Positions 16,477-25,195 of a DNA stretch of 49,457 nucleotides are shown piece by piece (within the stretch, counting starts at the first letter, position 1; each line of letters starts with the position of its first letter). Where the stretch lies: assembly GCA_002708905.1 (NCBI GenBank), contig PAPM01000044.1, positions 1 through 49,457 of the forward strand. The letters are read 5' to 3'. Source of the stretch: Pseudomonadales bacterium (GTDB taxonomy: Bacteria; Pseudomonadota; Gammaproteobacteria; Pseudomonadales; Ketobacteraceae). The position numbers and the translations under genes were made by a program. The notes beneath the pieces are model-generated. The model was not told the DNA's origin. It made no database searches and saw nothing but the letters and a program-made list of their open reading frames with translations.

Positions 16477-17202
16477 CTATGACTGAAAGCTGGCTGCAGC
16501 AACTTCTATCCAGGTCGCTTTGGCCATAGCGACGACGGAGCCGTCTTCACCTATTACTGCTGAAGCAGAAAAATGCTTCTTGCCTTCCTGTTTAATCGGC
16601 CAACCCAACATGACACAACGCTCATCGACTTTCACTTCACCGATAATGTGTACGCCCATTTGTCCCAGCACCAATGCTTTGCCCTCGCCTGCCGGCAGCA
16701 TGGGAAATGCGCTGGTGCAATCCAGGGCAGACCAGATAAAAACCGGGTCGATGACGCCGTTTCCGGCTTCTGTTTTCAGGGATGCATCGGGCACCCAGGG
16801 CGCTGCCACCACCTTGGAATCCATCAGGTGTCCGGGGAATATTCGCAAGCCATCGCCATTAGCGCGATCAGGACCACAAACAAAGCAACCCGGAAACGGA
16901 TGTTGTTCAAAGCCACTACAGTACCCGGCAGCCTCCACCGCTTCATCAAATGAAGGTATGGGCGGACATTGGACATCCAATGCTTCCACCCAACCTTTAC
17001 CTACCAGCTTTTCACCATCCAGTAATTGGGCCTCACCATCCACAAGCTGCAGTGTCAGATCTTTCTCCAACGGAGGAGGTAAAAACAAGCGCACCGTAGC
17101 AGTGTCCGCGAGCGCTTCGCCAATCAAGCCACACACATAACCACCGTTACCCGATTCCGGTGGACCACAGAATCGTCGTTTGATCTGAACTGTCGTATTC
17201 AC
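16477..17202 (-). CDS. Hotdog/thioesterase-like protein, unknown substrate
   Basis: A 241-residue protein that appears to be a double hotdog-fold protein of the acyl-CoA thioesterase superfamily. The N-terminal GPPESGNGGYVCGLIGEAL helix resembles the long hotdog helix. The central FPGCFVCGPDRANGDGLRIF motif is characteristic of a group of PaaI-like uncharacterised proteins, with Cys residues that look structural. The C-terminal half ends with AMAKATWIEV. The start is GTG 17202 with weak GGGTT upstream. It lies downstream of the hydroxyisobutyrate-dehydrogenase-family gene, possibly in one transcript. The assignment rests on remembered motif similarity. Confidence 0.7.
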   Translation of the reverse strand: MNTTVQIKRRFCGPPESGNGGYVCGLIGEALADTATVRLFLPPPLEKDLTLQLVDGEAQLLDGEKLVGKGWVEALDVQCPPIPSFDEAVEAAGYCSGFEQHPFPGCFVCGPDRANGDGLRIFPGHLMDSKVVAAPWVPDASLKTEAGNGVIDPVFIWSALDCTSAFPMLPAGEGKALVLGQMGVHIIGEVKVDERCVMLGWPIKQEGKKHFSASAVIGEDGSVVAMAKATWIEVAAASFQS

Positions 17203-17219
17203 ACCAGAACCCTTTTGCT

Positions 17220-17270
17220 AAAACCTGATTCAGGGTTTATATCATAAGGCCTGAGCGTTGTCGCTTCAGG
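17220..17270 (-). terminator. Paired short inverted repeats in oxidoreductase 3' region
   Basis: Two small hairpins, CCTGAAGCG/CGCTCAGG (17250-17270) and AAACCCTGAATCAGGTTT (17221-17238, one bulge) followed by TAGC on the minus strand. They lie 50-100 bases after the oxidoreductase stop and could end or attenuate that transcript. Stems are short, so confidence is low. Confidence 0.3.
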
Positions 17271-17322
17271 AAGCCGGTATAACGTCAGACTCGTCTTCAA
17301 ACAACATCATCAAACAACGCCA

Positions 17323-18168
17323 TCATGGCAGCATCTCCCTGACGACACTCATGTCATAGTCCTGTTCGTTCCGCTGCAAAGCAGCTTGGGAATATTGCTG
17401 ATGCGAAGCGCTCAACAACGGTAATTCAAGAAGCTCCCGGGCGAGATTCAGGTCTTTCAACATATGCATTAACGGAAACTGTACCGGGTAATTACGATTC
17501 TGTATTAGCGGCCGTTTTATATCATATAGCGGAGCGTTCAAGGCCGTAACCGCAAGCACATCAAAGAAGTCGTTCGGCGCAACGCCTGACTGCTCACATA
17601 ATGCCAGCGATTCACATAACGCAACCGTCATGCTCGCCAGTAAACTGTTCAATGACAGTTTCAGAACACAGGCAAGATTACCACTGCCACAATAAAAAAC
17701 CTGTTTACTGAAGCAGGACAGTACCGGTGCAACTCGCTCAAACCATTCCGTTTCACCACTGCCCAGCACTACCAGCTGGCCGGCCTCTGCCGCAGGCTTT
17801 GATCCGGCTACGGGTGCCTCCAGGTAGTGTAAACCCAAGGACGCCACCCGCTCTCTCACTAAGCTACTTTCCCCAGGTCCAATGGTTCCCATATTGATGA
17901 TACCCTGTGCCTCAACCTCCCCTGTGACCTGCTCAAGACACTGGATTAGTGCCGCAGCATCCGCCAACATGCAGATCACCACATCGCTGCTTCCAAGCAA
18001 TTGCTCAAATGACGCTGCCTTCTTTGCCCCCTTTGCCACTAAGGGCTCACATTTTTCCTGCGACCGATTAAATACCGTGAGGGGATATCCGGCCTGCAAC
18101 AGGTGCATCGCCATGGGCGCCCCCATTATCCCCATTCCTGCAAAGCCGATTCTCATGTTGGTAGCCAC
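17323..18168 (-). CDS. NAD(P)-dependent oxidoreductase, 3-hydroxyisobutyrate dehydrogenase family
   Basis: A 281-residue beta-hydroxyacid dehydrogenase, which oxidises small beta-hydroxyacids or reduces semialdehydes. It has an N-terminal Rossmann motif GFAGMGIMGAPMA with NRS after the second strand, where Arg favours NADP. EAPVAGSKPAAEAGQL is the substrate-binding motif. The catalytic Lys is K170 in ACVLKLSLNSLL, with N174. GTG 18168 has AAGGAG six bases upstream; ATG 18156 is an alternative. It is divergent from a LysR gene (18275), which suggests it is that regulator's target. The substrate is not evident. Confidence 0.9.
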   Translation of the reverse strand: MATNMRIGFAGMGIMGAPMAMHLLQAGYPLTVFNRSQEKCEPLVAKGAKKAASFEQLLGSSDVVICMLADAAALIQCLEQVTGEVEAQGIINMGTIGPGESSLVRERVASLGLHYLEAPVAGSKPAAEAGQLVVLGSGETEWFERVAPVLSCFSKQVFYCGSGNLACVLKLSLNSLLASMTVALCESLALCEQSGVAPNDFFDVLAVTALNAPLYDIKRPLIQNRNYPVQFPLMHMLKDLNLARELLELPLLSASHQQYSQAALQRNEQDYDMSVVREMLP

Positions 18169-18274
18169 ACCTTACTCCTTCCAATGGTTTGAATGAATTG
18201 ATTTAATGGGTCCAAGCCTAACAGCCAAGCTTGAACCTTCACCAGCTATGTACGCCGATATGGGGTATGCAAAA

Positions 18275-19177
18275 ATGAATGACCAGGGAAACTGGGATGA
18301 CATCAAAATTTTTGTTGCCGTTGCGGAACACCGCAGTCTTTCCCAGGCCGCCAAGCAGCTGAATTTGTCCCAGCCCACCGTCGGCCGCAGGATACAGGCG
18401 CTGGAGATGGCTCTGGGATTCAGCTTATTTACCCGCAGCCCCACTGGTTATGAACTGACTGAAAGCGCTCAACACTTACTACCATTGGCGGATCAACTGG
18501 GCTCCACGGCCCGGCAATTCTACCTGCAGGCACAAAGTCAAAAGCCGGTAACCAGTGGGCGGGTGAGAATTGCCTGTGGAGAAACCTTTGGCCGCTTCCT
18601 GACCCGGCACGCCCGCGAGATGAGCCAACGACATCCTGAAATCTCCCTGGATATCATCAGCGGCTTTAACTTTGTCAACCTTGAGAAAGGGGAAGCCGAC
18701 ATTGCCATTCGCAACGTGCGCCCCGACAACCCGAATCTGTTTGTACGTCAGCTGGGTCAGAGTGCCTACGCCATTTACGGTTCACAGGACTACGTCAATG
18801 GGGATCAGCACGCACTGACGGAACAACGTTACCACTACAGCCGCTGGACAACCTTCGATGGCCAGCAGGGAACACCGCCGTCTTATATCTGGTTGAAACA
18901 ACGAGTCAAAGATGCACAGATTGGACTTCGTTGTAGTAGTTCTTCATTACTCTTGCAGGCGGTGCAGCAGGGTTATGGTCTTGCCCCGTTACCCTGCAGT
19001 CTGGCAGCCGAAAGTCCCGACCTGGTGAGGCTGACCCCTATATTGGAAGATCTGCAGAATACACTGTGGCTGGTGTCCCAGCGGGATGCCCATCGCATAC
19101 CTCGTATTCAGTTGGTCGCCCGCTGGATCAGTGACCTGTTTGAATTGAATAGAACGTTGTTTGCTCCCAATCAATAA
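18275..19177 (+). CDS. LysR-family transcriptional regulator
   Basis: A 300-residue LysR regulator. The N-terminal winged helix-turn-helix is unmistakable: DDIKIFVAVAEHRSLSQAAK then LNLSQPTVGRRIQALEMALG and LFTRSPTGYELT. The C-terminal periplasmic-binding-like effector domain follows (GRVRIACGETFGRF; EKGEADIAIRNVRP). I start at ATG 18275, where the protein becomes family-length; an in-frame ATG at 18206 would add 23 residues with no match. It is divergent from the oxidoreductase, with about 105 bp between, the classical arrangement for regulating that gene. A small membrane gene follows at 15 bp. Confidence 0.93.
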   Translation: MNDQGNWDDIKIFVAVAEHRSLSQAAKQLNLSQPTVGRRIQALEMALGFSLFTRSPTGYELTESAQHLLPLADQLGSTARQFYLQAQSQKPVTSGRVRIACGETFGRFLTRHAREMSQRHPEISLDIISGFNFVNLEKGEADIAIRNVRPDNPNLFVRQLGQSAYAIYGSQDYVNGDQHALTEQRYHYSRWTTFDGQQGTPPSYIWLKQRVKDAQIGLRCSSSSLLLQAVQQGYGLAPLPCSLAAESPDLVRLTPILEDLQNTLWLVSQRDAHRIPRIQLVARWISDLFELNRTLFAPNQ

Positions 19178-19192
19178 ATTGCAGGAAAAGAA

Positions 19193-19639
19193 ATGTCAGT
19201 GTTGTTACAGGGAAAAATGGGTGCTGGAAAAACAACGCTTCGCGTTGCACTTCTGTATTTTCTGGCTGTGTTTGCCGCTGGTTTTGTTCTGGGCACCATC
19301 AGAGTGTTGCTGCTCGTCGATGTGCTCGGAGAAAGGTTGGCAGAGCTTGTTGAGATGCCGGTTATGGCCGTCGTATGTGCGCTTGCGGCTAAATATCTGA
19401 TCAAGAGGAACATTAAAGAATTGACCGCGACCGGTGCGGTTCTTGTGGGACTAATGGCGTTAGCGATATTGTTGCTATTCGAATTTACGGTTGTACTCTG
19501 GCTAAGGGATATTCCCTTGAGTGAGTATATCGCCAATCGAGATCCTGTTTCAGGAATCGCCTACCTGGTTGGCCTGGCATGGTATAGCGTTGCACCCTTG
19601 CTTTTCTATCAATACCATCTCAGGCACGCACCTGAATAG
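19193..19639 (+). CDS. Four-helix membrane protein, unknown function
   Basis: A 148-residue hydrophobic protein with predicted helices at about 18-42, 51-68, 78-100 and 123-142. The N-terminal GKMGAGKTTLR resembles a P-loop by chance; no Walker B follows and it precedes a membrane helix, so I do not call an ATPase. AGGAAAAG upstream supports ATG 19193. It lies 15 bp after lysR and is likely cotranscribed. The gene converges on the fused sheath gene with 6 bp between stops. Confidence 0.72.
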   Translation: MSVLLQGKMGAGKTTLRVALLYFLAVFAAGFVLGTIRVLLLVDVLGERLAELVEMPVMAVVCALAAKYLIKRNIKELTATGAVLVGLMALAILLLFEFTVVLWLRDIPLSEYIANRDPVSGIAYLVGLAWYSVAPLLFYQYHLRHAPE

Positions 19640-19645
19640 CCCCGG

Positions 19646-21151
19646 CTATAACACTTCCGACCAGGGCCCCAGCAACACGGCTGATTCGCTGCAGATGGAC
19701 TGCATCGGCGGAATCACCACACTGTCTTCATCCCTGACCGATCGTATCGGCATCAAGCCATGCTCCCGAAGCGCCGCTGCCGTGGTATCGAGCATGTTGA
19801 TTTCGGCACAGGGTTTGACCTGGCTTTGGCCATGCTCTTTATATACGTGCAATGGAAGTTGAGTCACTTTGCTACCACGGGTGGCATCTTCAGACCAGCC
19901 ACCACGACTGAAATAGTTGCCAAGCTGCGCCGCCAATAGCCAGGCCCCATTGCCCCACAGGTAATAGGCATGCTGTCCGTCTTTGGGGAGTTCTTCGAAA
20001 TCAAACGCCTCCAGCGGACTGGTGCCGGCACCGTAAGGCAAGCGCAACATAAAGCGGGGACAGGCCAACACGGCGTACTGAGTGTAATCCTGTTCCCGGA
20101 TAGCCTGCCACATCAGATTGAAATCACTTTCAGCATCACGATGCAAATACCAGTGTTCCGGGTCCGGCACCTGAGTCAGGTTCGGGCATCCCGCCAAACG
20201 TTCTGAGCCCCCACTTACTAAAACAGCATGGGAATCAGCAGCCGTGCTGGCCAAATTGGCAAGCGCCTCACAGTGGCTGACTTCGTCCTGGAATTGGTAA
20301 TCCGCCACGATCACACTGAATGGCACCGAACCTTCACCGACACGATTCTCCAATAATAATTTATGCAGCTGCGTGGTGCTGTCCTCATGGGCCTCATTGT
20401 CTTCGATGATTTCCTGCAGGCTCACGTCGGCAACAAACAAACGCAGCTCCTGGTCCGTCTCCAGCTGCTTCAGCAACCAATACAAACCACGCCAGGATGA
20501 TTCGATATCCTGGAAGGCACTGCTATGGAGAATTTTCCGCAACAGGTGACTGGCAGCCTGGTCCACGGTTTCCATCAACTCGGCTTCCCGGGGATCCGGG
20601 CTGGGAATAACGTAAGGCGCTACGATCTGCTGGATCAATCCCTTCACAGAGTGAGCCGCTTCCGCCTGGGCGCGAGTACTGTGCAGCAGCATATCCAGCA
20701 CATCCTCTTCCTGCCCCGTTGCCTCCGGAGCAGTTTCTTCAACCTGCGGTTGTTTGGACCAGCTTTGAATTTCCGCTGCTGCCGCCTCAAACGTATCGCG
20801 TTTTTTCAGCTTGCGTTTCAGTGCCCGAAACTGGCTGAATAAATCCACCCGTTCATAGATAAAATCAGGATGCAGGTCGTCCAGTTCCAAAAACTTGATG
20901 GGCTTATCGGCGATGGACAGATCCAAAGTCACGCCCATGCGCACGAAGACATCATCCACGTTGTCCCGGGTGATCTCGAAGATCTTACGTTGTGCCAGAT
21001 TGGCGGAATCGTTTTCGTTACGGTGATCCCGGCCGCTGAAATCCGCCAACACCAGAATATGGCAGGGTTTGTTACGCACCAGGGTGGGTTGATCGCTGTC
21101 CGATGCGGTTGCGATGGGTATACCGCCCGTATTGATGGTTGCCCTGCTCAT
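19646..21151 (-). CDS. TssB-TssC fusion-like T6SS sheath-domain protein
   Basis: A 501-residue protein whose first 130 residues align by eye with TssB of this cluster: HILVLADFSG against [25 protein letters not shown] against [15 protein letters not shown], and the ELDDLHPDFI segment. Residues about 190-490 follow TssC (SSWRGLYWLLKQLE; DYQFQD; PRFMLRLPYGAGTSPLEAFD; YLWGNGAWLLAAQL). The C-terminal about 130 residues of TssC, with the HYLKVM region, are absent. It closes the structural operon, downstream of tssH and a cruciform element. It may be a sheath adaptor, cap or baseplate-linked subunit rather than a bulk sheath protein; this is inference. AAAGGGAG is 5 bases before the ATG. Confidence 0.88.
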   Translation of the reverse strand: MSRATINTGGIPIATASDSDQPTLVRNKPCHILVLADFSGRDHRNENDSANLAQRKIFEITRDNVDDVFVRMGVTLDLSIADKPIKFLELDDLHPDFIYERVDLFSQFRALKRKLKKRDTFEAAAAEIQSWSKQPQVEETAPEATGQEEDVLDMLLHSTRAQAEAAHSVKGLIQQIVAPYVIPSPDPREAELMETVDQAASHLLRKILHSSAFQDIESSWRGLYWLLKQLETDQELRLFVADVSLQEIIEDNEAHEDSTTQLHKLLLENRVGEGSVPFSVIVADYQFQDEVSHCEALANLASTAADSHAVLVSGGSERLAGCPNLTQVPDPEHWYLHRDAESDFNLMWQAIREQDYTQYAVLACPRFMLRLPYGAGTSPLEAFDFEELPKDGQHAYYLWGNGAWLLAAQLGNYFSRGGWSEDATRGSKVTQLPLHVYKEHGQSQVKPCAEINMLDTTAAALREHGLMPIRSVRDEDSVVIPPMQSICSESAVLLGPWSEVL

Positions 21152-21197
21152 GATTGCTCCCTTTGCTGATTAGATTATTGGCACGATAGAGTGGGCG

Positions 21198-21299
21198 TCG
21201 GAGAGAGGAACACATTCAAGACTCTCAGGGACATGGATGTCCCTGTGAAGCCCCCAAGGATGGGTTCACGGCGTGTCTTGAATGTGTTCCTCTCTCCGA
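21198..21299. repeat. Intergenic cruciform element 1 (25-bp perfect inverted arms)
   Basis: Bases 21198-21222 and 21275-21299 are perfect 25-bp inverted repeats. The 52-base spacer holds a second perfect hairpin, CAGGGACAT-GG-ATGTCCCTG (21226-21245), and CCCCCAAGGATGGG. It lies between tssH and the fused sheath gene. As RNA it would fold into a long stem with one or two inner hairpins, able to stop or protect transcripts. Its inner sequence is related to the element at 36772. Confidence 0.9.
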
Positions 21300-21330
21300 T
21301 GTTCACGATTCGCGGAGTCCTAATGCTGTC

Positions 21331-24000
21331 TTAACTCACCTGATAAGTAAAATCGCCTTCTTCCGTCACGCCCACATGAATGTTTTTCACCGGCTCATCA
21401 TCCGCCATATGATGCAAACATTCGCTGGCCAGCTCCGGCAACATGGTTTTATTCAGGATGTTTTCAATATTACGGGCACCGGTTTCCGATTCCTGACAAC
21501 GGGCCACAATGTGCAGCAGCACATCTTCGTCGTAACTGAAGCCGGCACCGTAATGACCTTTCACCCGCTTCTCGATACGGCGCATATTGATGGCGGCAAT
21601 CTTCATCAGGTCTTCATCGTCCAGGGGGTTGTATGCAATCAACGTGGTACGACCCAGGAACGCCGGCTTAAAGTGCTGCAACAAATGGGGACGGATGTTA
21701 TCCAGTACTACCTCAGGATCAGGACGTTCTTCCACCTGATTGAAGATGGCACGGATGGCATCTTCACCGGCATTGGAAGTCATGATAATGATGGTGTTCT
21801 TGAAGTCGATATCACGGCCTTCACCATCCTTGATGGTGCCCTTATCAAACAGGTTATAGAAAATATCCTGCACACCGGGATGAGCCTTTTCCATTTCATC
21901 CAATAGAATAATGGAATACGGTTTACGTCGGGCCGCTTCGGTTAACACACCACCTTCACCGTAACCCACATAGCCTGGAGGCGAACCCAACAACATGGAC
22001 ACCTTGTGCTCTTCTTTAAATTCGGACATGTTGATAACGGTAAGGTTCTGATCACCACCGTACATCACATCGGCCAGAGACAGTGCCGTTTCGGTTTTAC
22101 CCACACCACTGGTGCCCACGAACAGGAATACACCCACGGGTTTACGGGGATCGGTCAAACCTGCGCGGGAAGTGCGCACAGCCTTGGCAACGGCGGACAA
22201 TGCGTGTGATTGACCGATAACCCGTTCTTCCAAACGATCCTGCAGGCTCAGTACCGCATTGATTTCATCGCTCACCATCTTGCCGACGGGAATGCCGGTC
22301 CAGTTGGCCACCACTTCGGCCACCGCCTGCTCGTCTACGGAGGCCTGCATCAACGGCTCAATACCCTGTACTTCCGCCAGCTGCGCCGTAAGATCCTTCA
22401 ACTGGGTTTTCAGTTCGGCCAGTTGGTTATCATCCAGCTCGCGGTCTTCCCCTTTGCGGGTACGCATGAAATCATTTTCAATCTGGTCACGCACGTCACG
22501 GATCTGTTGAATCAGTTCCTTTTCTTTTTCCCACTGCGCTTCCAACTGTTCCAGATGCTGCTCCGACTGTTCCTTGCTGGCCTGCAGTGCGGCAATGTGT
22601 TCATCATGCACACCGGAAGAGGAGTTCTCCCGCTCCAGGTTGGCAATGTTGGTGGTATCCTGGCGAATCTTGCGACGGCAATCTTCGATCGCCGAAGGTG
22701 TTGCCGTCTGACTTAACGCCACCCGGGCGCAGGCGGTATCCAGCAGGCTGACGGACTTGTCCGGCAGTTGGCGACCGGGAATGTAACGACCTGACAATTT
22801 AACGGAAGCAATAATGGCTTCGTCCAGAATGCGCACCTTGTGATGGTCCTGCAGAACTTTGGAAATACCGCGCATCATGTTGACGGCTTTTTCTTCATCC
22901 GGCTCCTCCACTTTCACCGCCTGGAAGCGGCGGGTCAAGGCAGGATCCCGTTCGAAATATTTCTTGTACTCAGCCCAAGTGGTCGCGGCGACAGTACGCA
23001 ACTCACCGCGCGCCAGAGCTGGCTTTAACAGGTTGGCGGCATCACCCTGACCTTCCTTGCCACCAGCACCGATCAGGGTGTGGGCCTCATCAATGAACAT
23101 GATGATGGGTTTGGGGCTGGACTTCACTTCTTCGATAACGGACTTGAGGCGATTTTCAAATTCGCCTTTGACACTGGCGCCAGCCTGCAACAATCCCAGG
23201 TCCAGGGTGTGCACATCCACGCCTTTCAACGGCTCAGGCACATCATCGTTGGCAATCCGCAGAGCGAAACCTTCCACCACGGCGGTTTTACCTACACCGG
23301 CTTCACCGGTCAGAATCGGGTTGTTCTGGCGACGACGGGTCAAGATATCAATACACTGACGAATCTCATCATCGCGACCCAACACCGGATCAATACCACC
23401 CTGGCGGGCTTTTTCAGTGAGGTTGATGGTGTACTTATCCAGGGCTGGCGTTTTGGTAGGACGCACGGGTGCATCACCACCGACACCTTCGGTACCAGTG
23501 CCAGCGGATGATCCACTGGAAGATTCTCCGGTAGTACCGATAATCGCTTTTGCCGTTTCCCGCAGGGATTCCGGTGCAATATTTTTGAATTCCGGTGCCG
23601 AGTCCAACAACGCGCGGCGCGACTGATCGTCCAACATCAATGCGGCCAGCAGGTGGCCACTGGTAATCATGCCGTGACCGAAATCCACTGAGCTGATCAT
23701 CCAGGCGTTCTTGCTCGCCTCCACAATAGCGGGAGACAGAGCCGCCGGGCGCGAGCTGCCGGATTTGAATTTTTCCACTGTGTTGGTGAGCTGCTTGTTC
23801 AGGTGACTGATGTCCAGGCCATGCTTTTCCAACAGAGTATTGAAATCGCTGTCCACCGTTTCCAGCAACTTCAACAGCCAATGCTCAACTTCCACATTGT
23901 AGTGACTGCGTCCAATACAAAGACCGGCAGCACCTTCCAGGCTGTCGCGCAAAACGGGGGACATTTTGTCCACCAGGGATTTGAGGTTCACGTTTATCAT
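21331..24000 (-). CDS. tssH: TssH (ClpV) sheath-disassembly ATPase
   Basis: An 889-residue ClpV, the hexameric AAA+ unfoldase that recycles contracted T6SS sheaths. Residues 1-155 are the N-domain that reads the exposed TssC helix ([20 protein letters not shown]). The first AAA+ has Walker A GEAGVGKT (232-239) and [17 protein letters not shown] middle coiled coil (about 430-530) follows, then the second AAA+ with GTSGVGKT (about 629-636), [20 protein letters not shown] and a C-terminal D2-small domain. The length is normal. It follows tssG at 55 bp in the same operon. Confidence 0.97.
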   Translation of the reverse strand: MINVNLKSLVDKMSPVLRDSLEGAAGLCIGRSHYNVEVEHWLLKLLETVDSDFNTLLEKHGLDISHLNKQLTNTVEKFKSGSSRPAALSPAIVEASKNAWMISSVDFGHGMITSGHLLAALMLDDQSRRALLDSAPEFKNIAPESLRETAKAIIGTTGESSSGSSAGTGTEGVGGDAPVRPTKTPALDKYTINLTEKARQGGIDPVLGRDDEIRQCIDILTRRRQNNPILTGEAGVGKTAVVEGFALRIANDDVPEPLKGVDVHTLDLGLLQAGASVKGEFENRLKSVIEEVKSSPKPIIMFIDEAHTLIGAGGKEGQGDAANLLKPALARGELRTVAATTWAEYKKYFERDPALTRRFQAVKVEEPDEEKAVNMMRGISKVLQDHHKVRILDEAIIASVKLSGRYIPGRQLPDKSVSLLDTACARVALSQTATPSAIEDCRRKIRQDTTNIANLERENSSSGVHDEHIAALQASKEQSEQHLEQLEAQWEKEKELIQQIRDVRDQIENDFMRTRKGEDRELDDNQLAELKTQLKDLTAQLAEVQGIEPLMQASVDEQAVAEVVANWTGIPVGKMVSDEINAVLSLQDRLEERVIGQSHALSAVAKAVRTSRAGLTDPRKPVGVFLFVGTSGVGKTETALSLADVMYGGDQNLTVINMSEFKEEHKVSMLLGSPPGYVGYGEGGVLTEAARRKPYSIILLDEMEKAHPGVQDIFYNLFDKGTIKDGEGRDIDFKNTIIIMTSNAGEDAIRAIFNQVEERPDPEVVLDNIRPHLLQHFKPAFLGRTTLIAYNPLDDEDLMKIAAINMRRIEKRVKGHYGAGFSYDEDVLLHIVARCQESETGARNIENILNKTMLPELASECLHHMADDEPVKNIHVGVTEEGDFTYQVS

Positions 24001-24055
24001 GTTGAGCTTCCCTGTATTTATGAATGTTTATAAATGGCTACTAATGGTTAATAGG

Positions 24056-25195
24056 TTATTCACTCACCCGGATTCGGATCAGTCGATTCTGGTCTTGTTC
24101 CTGTTGGCTCTGCATGCCCAGGCCACTGTTCCAGCCCAGCATCAACTCGCCCCCTTCAATGGCACGACCATCAATCTGTGCCACCTGCCCCAATCCGACC
24201 CGGGGCAAATCTTTTTGGCAAATGCTGATTTCGATATCAAAGTCGAACTCGCTGCCAGCCATAAAGCGGACCAACGCTTTCATGGCTTTCATCTTGGCCG
24301 TGCCCGGCGCAATGCCCACGAACTGTGAGTAATTCAATTGTTCAATGCGAATGCGGAACTTGCTTTGAATGTCCCAGCATTGCCGACCCAGGATCACGTT
24401 TTCACCCAGGTAATTATTCTGGCCCAGCGGAACGCCCAAACCCGGTAACCGGCTTTGCATATCCTCCGGCAACGGTTGCCACTTGCCGACGAACTGTTCC
24501 GCCTGTACGGGCAATTCAAAGTAGTGTTCCAATATCCGCGCCATGGTGGGTGCCGAAGGCACACCTTTTCCCAGTATCCCGGCAAAGCCGAGCATGGCAT
24601 CATCGGGGATAGGCAAACGTTCCTGCAGTTTCTCTGTGCCCAATCCGACGAAGGACGCCAGCATGTGACTGAAGATATCACCCCGGTTGCGACCTTCACG
24701 ATGGGCCCGTTCATACACCACCGGCAAACGATACTTGTGCCAGGCCTGGTAATACAGGGAGGCACTGCGATGATTCAGTACATCCAGAAAGTTTGCCAAG
24801 GAGCGGTCTTTTTGCCGCAACCGTTTAATGACCAGCTCACTGATATGGTAAGGCAAAACCCCATTGCTGCCGAACAGACCAAAGCTGTTGATCAGCATCT
24901 GCCATTGCTTTTGCGGCGCTTCCTGATCATCAGTTTCCAGGGTTTCAGCAATCTCAACCCTGTCAACATCGGAACCACGAAATGCCAGACTGGCCTGGGC
25001 ACGAAAGCGAACGCTTTCCCGATTCGGTGGCGCACCCTTGGCCACCGGCACCCGCGCAAACTTCTGGCCTTTGCCCGCGTTGATTCGGGCAGCCATTTCC
25101 AGCAAGCGTACCGCCTGGAAAAATTCGAAGCGATACGGTTCTTCCTGTAATTGCCGGGTTACAGCAAGGCTTTTTCGCCGGCGCGCGGAGGCCAT
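24056..25195 (-). CDS. tssG: TssG baseplate protein
   Basis: A 379-residue TssG (VasB/ImpH type). With two TssF and one TssE it forms the baseplate wedge around the VgrG hub. It begins MASARRRKSLAVTRQLQEEP followed by YRFEFFQAVRLLE, the family hallmark. It contains GSNGVLPYHISELVIKRLR and, near the C-terminus, LGRQCWDIQSKFRIRIEQL. The ATG lies 37 bases inside the end of tssF, so translation is probably coupled. Confidence 0.95.
   Translation of the reverse strand: MASARRRKSLAVTRQLQEEPYRFEFFQAVRLLEMAARINAGKGQKFARVPVAKGAPPNRESVRFRAQASLAFRGSDVDRVEIAETLETDDQEAPQKQWQMLINSFGLFGSNGVLPYHISELVIKRLRQKDRSLANFLDVLNHRSASLYYQAWHKYRLPVVYERAHREGRNRGDIFSHMLASFVGLGTEKLQERLPIPDDAMLGFAGILGKGVPSAPTMARILEHYFELPVQAEQFVGKWQPLPEDMQSRLPGLGVPLGQNNYLGENVILGRQCWDIQSKFRIRIEQLNYSQFVGIAPGTAKMKAMKALVRFMAGSEFDFDIEISICQKDLPRVGLGQVAQIDGRAIEGGELMLGWNSGLGMQSQQEQDQNRLIRIRVSE

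Noticed and set aside
19214-19246. P-loop-like GKMGAGKTT at the start of a membrane protein
   Set aside because: No Walker B or nucleotide-binding fold follows; the next residues enter a membrane helix.
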